Positions 1 to 9,035 are shown, counted from the stretch's first letter. The stretch: DNA of 64,000 bases from Prevotella sp. (GCA_017410365.1 JAFQQY010000032.1:1-64000); one strand, 5' to 3'. Translations and numbers: made by a program. The notes: generated by a model from the letters alone, not told the origin.

Positions 1-662
1 GCCACTCCAGCATTGTCAATGCCACTTAAATCCAAGGTTGTCAAATTTGCATTGTCTGCAATATTGCTGTTGACAGCCTCAACAACATCTGTTGTCAGCG
101 TACCGGTCAAGGCCGACAGGTCTAATTTCGATGCATTCCAGCCGAACTTGTCCGTATAGAAGAATGAGGAACAATCATCTGGCTTCACATCGCTTGTCCC
201 GGAAATCGCCATGACAACATTCTTAATCTCTACAGGCAAAACACCGTCTGGCAATTCGGAATCTGATATATAAAAAACATTTATCAGCGTTCCACTCGTA
301 CCGCTTATTTTTGAGTTTTTGCTTGAGCTTATGGCTATTCTATAGAAACCTTCTTCACGCAAAGTCAAGTCTACGTCGTGTTCCCATGTTATTGCCCCAC
401 CGCGGCCCGTTGTATGAGGGAACCTGTCCTTTGACAGTTCTATCGGATCATAGACATTATCCAATATCACGCCATCAGGCATATACAGGTCAAACTGCAA
501 GGCAACAAACACATTCTCGTTATTCATCTCAATTGCAAAAGTTCTGCCGTCATCAGCACTGCTGCCTGCAACTATCTGCTGCGGAACTATCTGCAATACG
601 TCTTCAGCATGTATGCCTGCTGAAAACAAGAGTGCATAAAACATTAAATAGATCTTTTTCAT
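1..662 (-). CDS. Exported surface protein with cohesin-like N-terminal module (3' end off window)
   Basis: The reading frame is open from the ATG at 662 to the left edge, so about 220 codons are visible and the C-terminus is missing. It begins with a signal peptide (MKKIYLMFYALLFSAGIHA). Residues of about 20-150 form a beta-rich module (FAIEMNNENVFVALQFDLYM, then PDGV) that resembles the cohesin-like or adhesin modules found next to dockerins. The last visible residues (LTTLDLSGID) look like the start of leucine-rich repeats. The gap to the preceding gene is 11 bp, so it is probably the third gene of a minus-strand operon with 2165-5134 and 674-2149. The cohesin-like call is by resemblance only, and its ligand is unknown. 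Confidence 0.7.
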   Translation of the reverse strand, partial: MKKIYLMFYALLFSAGIHAEDVLQIVPQQIVAGSSADDGRTFAIEMNNENVFVALQFDLYMPDGVILDNVYDPIELSKDRFPHTTGRGGAITWEHDVDLTLREEGFYRIAISSSKNSKISGTSGTLINVFYISDSELPDGVLPVEIKNVVMAISGTSDVKPDDCSSFFYTDKFGWNASKLDLSALTGTLTTDVVEAVNSNIADNANLTTLDLSGIDNAGV

Positions 663-673
663 CTTGATATAGT

Positions 674-2149
674 TTATTCGTTTAATAATATTTCTACAAT
701 ACCCACACCATCGGTAATATTGAATTCACCGTCGCCGTTAATGTCAGAAACTTCTTCAATAAAAGTATCATTGTCTGCTTCACCTACCATAATATAGTTT
801 ATCATGTTCACTCGGTCGGTGATGTTGACCTCTCCATCGCCGTTGGTATCGCCTAGTTGATAAATATATATTTTTCCGTTACGCGTAGAACAGGTTGTAG
901 TCTTACCATCAGGTTCTGATACCACAACCTGATTAATCTTAATCTGATGCATACTGTTCGCTGCTATTTCTTCAGGAACTTGCACTTTAAGATTAAAGAG
1001 TTTGGTATTTCCCGGCATTATGGAATCTCCTACAATCGAAACCAAGAATACTGTATCCTCTGATGTTTCTGAAACAGATATTGTATAATCGTCCGATTCA
1101 AAACCCAGTTCTAACGTTTTCCAATCTGGCACCACCGTTGATGGGAAATTAATCTGAAATGTTATGTCACAGAGAGTATCCAAACTTGTCAGATACATCG
1201 GGCATTCTATAACATTGCCAGGAAATGTTATTTCAGACATCAGATACATTGAATATTTCTTGTCTTCTGGCATCTGCGGTTCTGACGGACTATCAGGATT
1301 AAACTCAAACCTTGCTTCTATATCAACATCACTATCTCCAACAGTATAACTGAATGATTTGAGAGCAGTATACAATTCACCATTAATATACCATCCTATA
1401 AATACATATCCTTCATTAGGATAAGCATGGAGCGTATGTGTACTTCCACTAAGCTTTGTTACACTACTGAAGTTCGTCGAACCTCCCTCAGTGCATGTTA
1501 CGTTAATATCATGACTAAGCACAGGATCTGACGGTTCTGTGGGATTGGATGGATTATACATGAAATTAGCAGTCAATACCTCGGCATACCCATTGGTTAT
1601 ATAATTGAAGTTTGACGTTGTTGACACTATATCGCCATCATCATTCGTCCAATTGACAAATTCAAAGTTGGTTTCGGCATAAGCTCTAATTGAAACAGAT
1701 GTTCCGCTACGGTATTTTCCGCCTCCACTGACACTTCCGCCTCCACTGCTTTGCAATGCAAGTTTATAATATACAAGTTGGGTGCCGGGAATTGGTTCTG
1801 CAGGACTATCTGGAGAGTAAGCGAAATGTGCTATCAAAGTGTCGTTTGTCGCACTCTTCGTAAAGTTAGCTTGTGCTGTTGTTGCAATAACATTTCCTTT
1901 TTTATCAGTCCATTTCTCAAAAACGAAGCCAGCATTATTATAAGCTCTTATGCTTACAATGGCTTCTGGGACATACTTTCCACCACCCGACAACGTGCCA
2001 CCTGCAAGTGGCTCTGCCAACAGCACCAATCGCGTTGGCGGAGCACCTGGCTCAGATGGACTTTCTGGATTGAAATCGTCTTGCGCCAATACTGTGCCAC
2101 AATAAAGTAGCAACAGCAATAGGACAGACAGATATCTTATTTTTCTCAT
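674..2149 (-). CDS. Exported protein with three InlB-type repeats and a C-terminal dockerin
   Basis: This protein is 491 aa. It starts with a signal peptide (residues 1-22, ending VLAQ). Three repeats of about 85-90 aa follow (roughly residues 35-295), each with a GG-rich turn, a GxVFxxW core and a closing FxYxPxxPxEP motif. They resemble the divergent InlB B-repeat (Flg_new) family of surface proteins. Residues of about 300-430 form a beta-sandwich of cohesin-like appearance. The last 60 residues carry two calcium-loop/helix motifs (GDTNGDGEVNITD and SDINGDGEFNITD), which is the arrangement of a type I dockerin. The start is 15 bp below the stop of the upstream leucine-rich gene, suggesting one operon. 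It probably works as a surface adhesin or assembly module. No enzymatic domain is visible. Confidence 0.75.
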   Translation of the reverse strand: MRKIRYLSVLLLLLLYCGTVLAQDDFNPESPSEPGAPPTRLVLLAEPLAGGTLSGGGKYVPEAIVSIRAYNNAGFVFEKWTDKKGNVIATTAQANFTKSATNDTLIAHFAYSPDSPAEPIPGTQLVYYKLALQSSGGGSVSGGGKYRSGTSVSIRAYAETNFEFVNWTNDDGDIVSTTSNFNYITNGYAEVLTANFMYNPSNPTEPSDPVLSHDINVTCTEGGSTNFSSVTKLSGSTHTLHAYPNEGYVFIGWYINGELYTALKSFSYTVGDSDVDIEARFEFNPDSPSEPQMPEDKKYSMYLMSEITFPGNVIECPMYLTSLDTLCDITFQINFPSTVVPDWKTLELGFESDDYTISVSETSEDTVFLVSIVGDSIMPGNTKLFNLKVQVPEEIAANSMHQIKINQVVVSEPDGKTTTCSTRNGKIYIYQLGDTNGDGEVNITDRVNMINYIMVGEADNDTFIEEVSDINGDGEFNITDGVGIVEILLNE

Positions 2150-2164
2150 ATTCTGTCTTTTTAA

Positions 2165-5134
2165 TTACATTACAACCATCTTATATACTTTACCGTTGGC
2201 TTTCACTATATAGTTTCCGTTTGACAGATTTATATTGCCACTGCCTTCTGCCACCTTTATACCACTCATATTGTAAACTTCTGCTAAGCCTTCTACAATA
2301 ATGCCACCAGCTACACTGCTGACAGTTGTTTCTGATGCATTATCAATATCTGTAATACCTGTTGGTGTGCTTGCCATACGCAACTCAAAACGATTAAGGA
2401 ATGTTCCTGCTTCTGAAGCAAATGAATAATCCTGTGATGTAAGGTTTACGCTTTGCTGCAGTTGATTGTCCACTAGAACTACATTCTCTACTGTATTGCG
2501 TGTAATTGCTATTGTAAAGCATCCACTAGCAGGTGCTGTAAATCCGAGCTTAACTATACCGTCAGCCTCTGGACGCTCATTTATTGCATATTGATTGCCT
2601 TCATTGTCTAGACTATATATCTGAGCCACCTTTGCTTCACTCATAAACTTACTTGCATCACACATCATATCATAGCTCAATGTCGCCTTGTCATTAAGCA
2701 CAATGCGTGTGCGGTCAGAGTTTGTGCCATCGCTGACAGTCAGGTCAGTTAGTCTTCTTTCTGCGGTAGCAGGAGCGCCATGTGGTTTAGATGCGTTTGC
2801 ATCTTCAATTACAGAAGTCATCTGCCTGCCGTCAAGTGGGAATGAGATATTATCTGTTCCGTCTGGGCACTGAACAAAGAAAGCCTGATTTGGTGCCAAT
2901 GCATAGTCGTCATCAATTATTGAGTAGGCCTCGTATGTATTATTGCTTACATTACGCACGGTGATTGGAGCAGTGAAGTTCAGTTTGTGGATGTTATACC
3001 AGCTCTGGTATGGATTACCTACAAGGTTCCAACCTTTATCAGATGCGACCTCAGAATCGTTTAATGCAAGCTCCTTCGCAAACATCTTATACGATGTCAG
3101 GTACTGCTTGCTGGCATTGTCCTGTGATGGGAATTTCCACCACCCTGCTTCGCTAACCATCATTATAAAACCTGTTCCTGCTGGTATAATATCTTCTGCA
3201 CTATAGTTTTTCCAACTTCCAGTTGCTCCATTAGCAGCACGACTCGCACCATCGTAATAACGGATGGCACATTTTGCTGGAACATTTATGTATTGTATAT
3301 CGCTTACCTTAATATCATATGGGTATGAGAAATAATACCATCTGTTTTTAGTTCCGAAACGAAGAGTTGTGCCAAGTTCACCAGCTACAGTAACATAATC
3401 TACATTGCTAATCAGTCTTCCATATAGATTGTTATCTGGGTCACTGCTGAATTTTAGATTATCAAGAGGCATACCATCGGTGCCATTAATAATCATGCTT
3501 CCTGTTTCATTAATAATTACTGAAGGGGTTCCTCTCAATCGGTCTCTTGCATTAAGAACAAGGTCTCTACCAATAGTCCACTCGTCAATATCTTCTGTGT
3601 CGAAACCTACGATATTGCCATAATTATACCATTCCTTATCTAATTTATATGCATTTACTAGATAGTCTGGTACGTGCAAGGTTACATTTGCAATATTACT
3701 ACATAAAGATGTTGGCCTGTCTCTTTCATCGTGCAAGTCTGTGTAAGTTATAACTGTCGAGGATTTAAGATACAAATCTTTCAAAGCCGTATTGGCAAAT
3801 ATCCACTTATTACCACTATTCAGATTATAATAACTCACAGGTAATTCTGCATAAACCAGATTTGCGCACTCGCTAAACGCTCCTTCTGAAATATTAGTTA
3901 CTTTATCAGGAACGACTATACTATCTATTTCCAAACAATTTGTAAATGCCCTATAGCCAATAGATGTTAATTGTGAAGGCAATTCTTTTACATTTAGTTT
4001 ATAGCATTGGTAAAAAGCATTATTTCCAATATTTGTAATATTGTCATGATATTGTATATCTGTTAATCTGTGACAATATTGGAAACACTCATTAGGAATA
4101 ACATTCAGTCCATTACCATATACGCACTGTTCCAAATATCCACATCCATAAAAAGCATCTGTTCCAATTTCTTTAACTGCGTCTGGAATATTAACACTTT
4201 TGATTTTAGATTCTTCAAATGCGCCATTACCTATAGACAACAATGTGGAGGGCAATTTAATTTCAGCTATATTTGACTCATAAAATGCTCGTTCACCTAT
4301 ACTTTCTAAACCTTCAGGCAGTTTAATTTCATGAAGATAAATCCAATCTTCATACGCTTGGAACTGCCTATCTTTTATTTTTGTTATTTTTGCCTCACTC
4401 AAATCAAGAGAGAAAAGATTATTAGCCATCATGTCAATAATTTCCCAGTCAGCATCATTCATTGCGCCAACTATCTTAAGTTGCCTAACATCTTTTACAT
4501 GATTTACATTATAAAGTATCTCTGTACCTAAGCTACCAGGTTGTAATAAATTTACAGTTATAGCTGATGCACTTACAACAGATATATTAGCTATATGTAG
4601 ACCTTCAGATATCCATTCTAATTTATGAATACCTTTGCCTATCTTATGGACAAATTTTGCATCTAGATAGTGCCCATCAATTTGTGATTCTTGCGAAATC
4701 ACAGAATCGCCATCGATATATAAAGAGAACTCACAATTAAGTTCATAGTATATAAACACTTCTGCATCTGAGCTAAAATAGGCTGTAAGTGTATCCATTT
4801 CTCCATAATCATAGCCGAAAGAAATACTATTGTTATCTATATACCAGTCAGTTCCACTAGGTTCATACAAAACCTTAACGTCATTTAATCCATGTGTACC
4901 AAAAGTCTCTGTCAGCTCTAAAGACGTATTTAACCGGTCTATCGTGTTTTGCAATTCATCTATTGTACTATTTTCATCATCAAGCACATTCTGAAACTTT
5001 GACACTTCGTAACCTGATGCCTTTGCTTCGGTTAACAATTTACTCAAGTTATCACGAACTACAGACAATTCGTCTTGGGCATAAGAATAAATACCACAAT
5101 AAAGTAATAATAATAAAAGAAAAGATTTCTTCAT
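2165..5134 (-). CDS. BspA-type leucine-rich repeat surface protein with T9SS-like C-terminal tail
   Basis: The frame is open up to 5209, but the start taken is the ATG at 5134, where a clean signal peptide begins (MKKSFLLLLLLYCGIYSYAQ). That gives 989 aa. Residues of about 220-480 contain repeated units of the type LPSTLLSIGNGAF and VTNISEGAFSECANL, typical of LRR_5/BspA surface proteins. A long beta-rich middle part follows. The last 50 residues (VYNMSGIKVAEG, then a KANGKVYKMVV ending) look like a type A T9SS sorting signal, so cell-surface display is likely. The gene lies about 80 bp downstream of the terminator of the structured RNA at 5214-5527. No TAnnTTTG box lies in that 80 bp, so read-through from the RNA promoter is a plausible source of transcription. 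Confidence 0.85.
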   Translation of the reverse strand: MKKSFLLLLLLYCGIYSYAQDELSVVRDNLSKLLTEAKASGYEVSKFQNVLDDENSTIDELQNTIDRLNTSLELTETFGTHGLNDVKVLYEPSGTDWYIDNNSISFGYDYGEMDTLTAYFSSDAEVFIYYELNCEFSLYIDGDSVISQESQIDGHYLDAKFVHKIGKGIHKLEWISEGLHIANISVVSASAITVNLLQPGSLGTEILYNVNHVKDVRQLKIVGAMNDADWEIIDMMANNLFSLDLSEAKITKIKDRQFQAYEDWIYLHEIKLPEGLESIGERAFYESNIAEIKLPSTLLSIGNGAFEESKIKSVNIPDAVKEIGTDAFYGCGYLEQCVYGNGLNVIPNECFQYCHRLTDIQYHDNITNIGNNAFYQCYKLNVKELPSQLTSIGYRAFTNCLEIDSIVVPDKVTNISEGAFSECANLVYAELPVSYYNLNSGNKWIFANTALKDLYLKSSTVITYTDLHDERDRPTSLCSNIANVTLHVPDYLVNAYKLDKEWYNYGNIVGFDTEDIDEWTIGRDLVLNARDRLRGTPSVIINETGSMIINGTDGMPLDNLKFSSDPDNNLYGRLISNVDYVTVAGELGTTLRFGTKNRWYYFSYPYDIKVSDIQYINVPAKCAIRYYDGASRAANGATGSWKNYSAEDIIPAGTGFIMMVSEAGWWKFPSQDNASKQYLTSYKMFAKELALNDSEVASDKGWNLVGNPYQSWYNIHKLNFTAPITVRNVSNNTYEAYSIIDDDYALAPNQAFFVQCPDGTDNISFPLDGRQMTSVIEDANASKPHGAPATAERRLTDLTVSDGTNSDRTRIVLNDKATLSYDMMCDASKFMSEAKVAQIYSLDNEGNQYAINERPEADGIVKLGFTAPASGCFTIAITRNTVENVVLVDNQLQQSVNLTSQDYSFASEAGTFLNRFELRMASTPTGITDIDNASETTVSSVAGGIIVEGLAEVYNMSGIKVAEGSGNINLSNGNYIVKANGKVYKMVVM

Positions 5135-5210
5135 AGCTTTTATGAGTTTTCTCTGCCTATAAACTCCCCAAATTCGGCTATAATCATTAAGTTGTCTGTT
5201 AACTGGCATA

Positions 5211-5253
5211 TAAATAAAAAAGCGCAGGAGTCTGACCTGTTGCCCGTCCTGCT
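5211..5253 (-). terminator. Rho-independent terminator of RNA copy A
   Basis: On the minus strand GCAGGA (5252-5247) pairs with TCCTGC (5229-5224), and a T-rich run follows at 5220-5211. It lies about 80 bp before the start of the leucine-rich protein gene, so it would end a free RNA or act as an attenuator. Confidence 0.6.
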
Positions 5254-5527
5254 ACTTCTAGGCTCTCGCATTGCCCAATCCCGTCCGAACGAGCAACGCA
5301 GAAACCCACGCCGATATGTAAGCCATTGTAGCCAATGCGCCTAAGCGACTGGATACAATAATGGTTGGAACATACCACGTAGGCATCTACCGTTGCTTTG
5401 CTTTTGACAGGATTTTGAACTTGCGAGATTCAGAAGTAGCCAAAGAACAAAGCGTCAAGTAAACGCCTTTCCCATAAATATGCATTCCCCACTACACCCT
5501 CCCCATCAAGAGGCATCGGCGTGAGAA
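5214..5527 (-). ncRNA. Structured RNA or leader, copy A
   Basis: This non-coding stretch has a promoter (-7 TATCTTTG, 5534-5541) and ends in a hairpin plus T-run at 5211-5253. It shares ordered blocks with 29360-29642 although overall identity is low. On the minus strand these are AATCTCGCAA, GCAACG, TTGTA, CGGCGTGGG, CTGCGTTGC and GGCAATGCGAGAGCCT. Proposed helices are GCGTTGC with GCAATGC, TCTCGCA with TGCGAGA (these two compete), and AGGCGTT with the loop GATGCCT. The last is A-U/G-C shifted relative to copy B, which is covariation. A local hairpin GCGT/ACGC competes with that long-range pairing. I do not recognise the family. It could be an independent small RNA, or a 5' leader with a terminator switch for the gene at 5134. 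Confidence 0.6.
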
Positions 5528-5533
5528 ACATTG

Positions 5534-5563
5534 CAAAGATAACACTTTTTTGTTTATGTGCAA
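5534..5563 (-). promoter_or_regulatory. Bacteroidetes promoter of RNA copy A
   Basis: On the minus strand TTG (5563-5561), a 19-bp spacer and TATCTTTG (5541-5534) match the TTTG/TAnnTTTG consensus. The expected start is near 5527. The same 19-bp spacing is found at copy B. Confidence 0.7.
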
Positions 5564-5604
5564 CAAAAATACAAGATATTTTTTAATTAACTGCCCAATC
5601 AACC

Positions 5605-5808
5605 TTATGCATAAATATACCAAACAAGTATTTTATGCAGCAAGGAAAAACATGGCAAGAAAAGTCATCTGCCTGTTCTTTTCAAGAGAAATGCCAGATC
5701 TTGAGGTGAGAAGTGCCAGTTCTCTCATCGAGAAGTGCCAGTTCTCTAAAAGCACTGGTTTTGACCGGTATTCTTCCGAGTCAGAACAGAATGTATATTT
5801 ATGCATAA
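5605..5808. repeat. Inverted-repeat-bounded iteron element, copy A
   Basis: The ends are a perfect 16-bp inverted repeat (TTATGCATAAATATAC at 5605-5620 and its complement at 5793-5808). Inside are TGCCAG-type sites at 5670 (TGCCTG, degenerate), 5692, 5714 and 5736, an exact 22-bp period. The units carry TTCTC and GAGAA arms that can pair within or between units. The same layout recurs at 29773-29974. No transposase or convincing ORF lies inside. It could be an array of regulator binding sites for the nearby RNA promoter, or a small non-autonomous element. Confidence 0.75.
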
Positions 5809-5885
5809 TCAGTAGACAAGAAACATCAATCAAGCATTGTCTAGCTGTCAGAATCCACTAGTCCATACAAGTAACATTCGCCAAA

Positions 5886-5917
5886 TTTGTGGAATTGAAA
5901 TAAAATCTTTACCTTTG
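5886..5917 (+). promoter_or_regulatory. Promoter of trmB
   Basis: TTTG at 5886-5889, a 20-bp spacer and TACCTTTG at 5910-5917 fit the Bacteroidetes consensus. The leader of about 95 nt is purine-rich (GGAAGATA-type repeats). Confidence 0.7.
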
Positions 5918-6018
5918 CATTATCTATGTCCTATAACGAACGGATGATATGGAAGAAATAAGAAAAGTATCGCGTGTAAGAGGATATAGGAAGATAAAGG
6001 AAGATATATAAAAGAATC

Positions 6019-6789
6019 ATGGGCAAAGGAAAATTAGCTAAGTTTGCCGATATGGCAAAATATGAGAACGTATTCCAGTATCCTTATTCGGTGGTGGAGA
6101 ACGTTCCGTTTGAGATGCGTGGACACTGGAACGAGCAGTACTTTCACAACGACAACCCGATAGTACTGGAACTGGGTTGCGGAAAGGGAGAATATACCGT
6201 GGGACTGGCGAAGCTGTTCCCAAACATCAACTTCATCGGCGTTGACATAAAAGGTGCGCGAATGTGGACCGGTGCTACACAGGCCATAAACGAGGGGCTG
6301 AAGAACGTGGCGTTTCTAAGAACAAACATTGAAATAATCGAAAGGTTCTTCTGTGAGGATGAAGTGCAAGAGATTTGGCTGACATTTAGCGACCCGCAGA
6401 TGAAGAATCCTCGCAAGCGACTGACAAGCACTTACTTCATGAACCGCTACCGCAAGTTCCTGAAAGACGGAGGACTGATACATCTGAAGACAGACTCCAA
6501 CTTCCTGTTTACATACACGACATACATGGTGGAGCGAAACAAACTGCCTCTGATTGTACGCACGGAAGACCTGTATCATACGGAGGGATTTGACGAACAG
6601 ACAAACACGATACTGAATATTCAGACCTACTACGAATCGATGTGGATAGAGCGAGGACTGAACATCAAGTACATGAAGTTCGAATTGCCACGCGAAGGCA
6701 ATCTTGAAGAACCGGACATCGAGATACCGCTAGACGACTACCGCAGTTACCGACGCGACAAGCGCAGCGGACTGGAAACGAGCAAATAA
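6019..6789 (+). CDS. trmB: tRNA (guanine-N7-)-methyltransferase
   Basis: This cytoplasmic enzyme would methylate G46 of tRNAs at N7 using S-adenosylmethionine. At 256 aa it has the usual TrmB length. Residues of about 50-60 hold the SAM-binding motif [11 protein letters not shown], then [10 protein letters not shown]. The region [15 protein letters not shown] corresponds to the family's DPWPKxRHxKRRL signature in the variant form seen here. [10 protein letters not shown] lies further on. It is a single gene with its own promoter and a strong terminator, so it appears to be transcribed alone. The start at 6019 fits the TrmB N-terminus. Confidence 0.93.
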   Translation: MGKGKLAKFADMAKYENVFQYPYSVVENVPFEMRGHWNEQYFHNDNPIVLELGCGKGEYTVGLAKLFPNINFIGVDIKGARMWTGATQAINEGLKNVAFLRTNIEIIERFFCEDEVQEIWLTFSDPQMKNPRKRLTSTYFMNRYRKFLKDGGLIHLKTDSNFLFTYTTYMVERNKLPLIVRTEDLYHTEGFDEQTNTILNIQTYYESMWIERGLNIKYMKFELPREGNLEEPDIEIPLDDYRSYRRDKRSGLETSK

Positions 6790-6807
6790 CAAACACAGAA
6801 AACCAAG

Positions 6808-6846
6808 CAGCCACGGACAAAGGTGCCTTTGTCCGTGGCTGTTTTT
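6808..6846 (+). terminator. Strong terminator after trmB
   Basis: A perfect 15-bp stem (6808-6822 with 6827-6841, sequence CAGCCACGGACAAAG and complement) with a GTGC loop is followed by TTTTT. Confidence 0.93.
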
Positions 6847-6868
6847 ATTGGTCCCGCTGGTACACTTT

Positions 6869-6902
6869 GCAACTAAGTTGCACTAAATAATACGTACCTT
6901 TG
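6869..6902 (+). promoter_or_regulatory. Palindromic operator candidate and -7 box of the TonB receptor
   Basis: GCAACTAAGTTGC at 6869-6881 is a palindrome with 6-bp arms. It lies 13 bp upstream of TACCTTTG (6895-6902). A dimeric repressor bound there would cover the promoter. The -7 box also shows that the ATG at 6940, not the TTG at 6907, is the real start. Confidence 0.55.
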
Positions 6903-6939
6903 CACCTTGAAATACAAACTCAGACTAAAACAAGAGAAT

Positions 6940-9012
6940 ATGAACAAAAGAATAATACTTATTGGCATGGTGGCAGCACTTGGCTTAACAGCAAAGGCTC
7001 AGCACAACCATGACCACGGCCATCATCATGACCACGACACTACTGTAGTTGAGAAAGAGAAACAACTGGAAGGCATCGTGGTCAGATCGAAGAACGGCAT
7101 CCGCCGCATGGTGGGAGCTGTCAATGGCGTGAGCATACACAAAGAAGAGCTGTTCAAGGCAGCCTGCTGCAATCTGGGAGAGAGCTTTACAAACAACCCT
7201 GCCGTTGACGTAAGCTATACCGACGCTGCAACAGGTGCCAAGCAGATTAAGTTGCTTGGACTGAGCGGAACATACGTGCAGATGCTTACAAGCAGTCTGC
7301 CCAACTTCCGTGGCGTGGCTGCTCCATACGCTTTGGGCTATGTGCCAGGTCCTTGGATGAGCGGCATTCAGGTGTCAAAAGGAAGTTCGTCTGTAAAAAA
7401 CGGTTATGAATCGATAACAGGACAGATAAACGTAGAATACCAGAAACCCGGGGAACCGGAGACAACAGAGATAAACCTGTTCGGCGACAGCAAGAGCCGT
7501 CTGGAGGCAAACGCTACGAGCAACCTGCATTTCAACGACAAACTGAGTGCCAACCTGCTGCTGCACTACGAGAAAAGCATGAAGGAGCACGACGACAACG
7601 ATGATTACTTCATGGACAAGCCACAGGTGGAGCAGTTTAATGCACAGAGTCACTGGCTGTGGAACGGAGAGTACTATATAATGCATGCCGGACTGGGACT
7701 GCTAAAGGAAGATCGCAAAAGCGGACAGATGGATGACGCTCCACTGACCACATACAATTTCCCATACGAGATTAACATCGAGACCAACCGCTATGAGGGT
7801 TATATGAAGCATGCCTTCATACTTGACCACCACAACGGAACGAACATCGCGTTGCTGGCATCGGCATCTATGCAGGAACAGGATGCGAAATATGGACTGA
7901 AAGAATACTATGTAAATGAAAAGAACGCCTACGCTTCATTGGTGTTCGAGACTACATTCAAGCACATACACAGCCTTTCTGCAGGTTTGAGCCTCAACCA
8001 CGACTACCTCGGACAGAGGGTTCGCACTCACGTTCCTTTCACATCAAGCAGCGAACATAAGCCTGAGACAAACTTTGACATCGACGAGAAGGAGACCGTT
8101 CCTGGTGTTTATGCGCAATACACTCTCAACCTGAGTCATAAGTTTACGGCAATGGCAGGCATCCGTGCCGACCACAGCAATATACACGGCACATTCGTTA
8201 CCCCACGCTTCCACGTGAAGTATATGCCTAACGACCTGCTCAGCCTGCGTCTGTCGGCAGGAAAGGGTTATCGCACTGTACACCCATACGCAGAATTCAA
8301 CTATCTGATGGCAAGTGGCAGAGAGTTGGTTGTTGACGACCTGAATCAGGAGGAGGCATGGAACTACGGCATCAGCGGCGCACTCAACATTCCTATCGGC
8401 GAGAAACTGCTGAAGATTAATGCCGAATACTATTACACCAACTTTGAAGAGCAGGCTGTAATGGACATGGATACATATACTAAGGATGGCATGCCACAGG
8501 TTCACATCACCAATCTCGACGGCAAGTCATACTCTCACACATTCCAGATTGACGCCACCTACCCTATCATCGAGGGACTGACCGTAACAGCTGCATATCG
8601 CATGAACGACGTGAAGTGTACATACGGTGGCGAACTGATGACCAAGCCACTGACAAGCAAGTATAAGGGACTGCTCACCGCATCATACAAGACACCAAAC
8701 GGAAAATGGCAATTTGACGGTACGCTGCAACTGAACGGTGGCGGCAGAATGCCAAAGCCATACAAGATGGTAGACACAGGCGAATGGTCATGGGATGAAG
8801 AGTTTGACGCTTTCGAACAGGTTAGCGCACAGATTACCCGCTGGTTCGACAAATGGTCTATCTACATCGGCGGCGAAAACCTGACAAACTTCAAGCAGAA
8901 AAACCCTATCATCAACGGCAACGACCCTTGGAGCGGTTACTTCGATTCTACCATGATTTGGGGACCAATTCACGAAAGAATGTTCTATGCAGGTGTGAGA
9001 ATTAAACTTTAG
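6940..9012 (+). CDS. TonB-dependent outer-membrane receptor with His-rich N-terminus (metal uptake candidate)
   Basis: A signal peptide (MNKRIILIGMVAALGLTAKA) is followed directly by a His/Asp-rich segment (QHNHDHGHHHDHD, residues 21-33), then a short linker. A plug domain (about residues 45-160, VNGVSIHKEEL to GYESITGQINVEYQ) and a beta-barrel ending in GVRIKL follow. The length of 690 aa is normal for a TonB receptor without the extra SusC N-terminal domain. The His-rich stretch suggests zinc, copper or nickel binding, but that is inference. The frame can be extended to a TTG at 6907, which lies next to the transcription start, so the ATG at 6940 is preferred. No SusD partner is adjacent, which argues against a glycan role. 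Confidence 0.88.
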   Translation: MNKRIILIGMVAALGLTAKAQHNHDHGHHHDHDTTVVEKEKQLEGIVVRSKNGIRRMVGAVNGVSIHKEELFKAACCNLGESFTNNPAVDVSYTDAATGAKQIKLLGLSGTYVQMLTSSLPNFRGVAAPYALGYVPGPWMSGIQVSKGSSSVKNGYESITGQINVEYQKPGEPETTEINLFGDSKSRLEANATSNLHFNDKLSANLLLHYEKSMKEHDDNDDYFMDKPQVEQFNAQSHWLWNGEYYIMHAGLGLLKEDRKSGQMDDAPLTTYNFPYEINIETNRYEGYMKHAFILDHHNGTNIALLASASMQEQDAKYGLKEYYVNEKNAYASLVFETTFKHIHSLSAGLSLNHDYLGQRVRTHVPFTSSSEHKPETNFDIDEKETVPGVYAQYTLNLSHKFTAMAGIRADHSNIHGTFVTPRFHVKYMPNDLLSLRLSAGKGYRTVHPYAEFNYLMASGRELVVDDLNQEEAWNYGISGALNIPIGEKLLKINAEYYYTNFEEQAVMDMDTYTKDGMPQVHITNLDGKSYSHTFQIDATYPIIEGLTVTAAYRMNDVKCTYGGELMTKPLTSKYKGLLTASYKTPNGKWQFDGTLQLNGGGRMPKPYKMVDTGEWSWDEEFDAFEQVSAQITRWFDKWSIYIGGENLTNFKQKNPIINGNDPWSGYFDSTMIWGPIHERMFYAGVRIKL

Positions 9013-9035
9013 GCATAGTTTTTGCATGTTTAAGG

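Noticed and set aside
5605..5808. Invertible phase-variable promoter of Bacteroides type
   Set aside because: The size and inverted repeats fit, but no promoter box was seen between the repeats, the mapped promoter lies outside, and both copies have the same orientation. It is left only as a test for strain comparison.
5550..5861. 103-aa ORF (plus) and a 66-aa ORF (minus) inside iteron element A
   Set aside because: Their translations follow the iterons and are not kept in the same frame in copy B, so they are by-products of the repeat.
6907..6939. TTG start for the TonB receptor
   Set aside because: It lies only 5 bp after the -7 box, at the transcription start itself, and adds residues before a complete signal peptide.
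8044..8505. 153-aa ORF antisense to the TonB receptor
   Set aside because: It is a shadow of the receptor frame with no motif or promoter.
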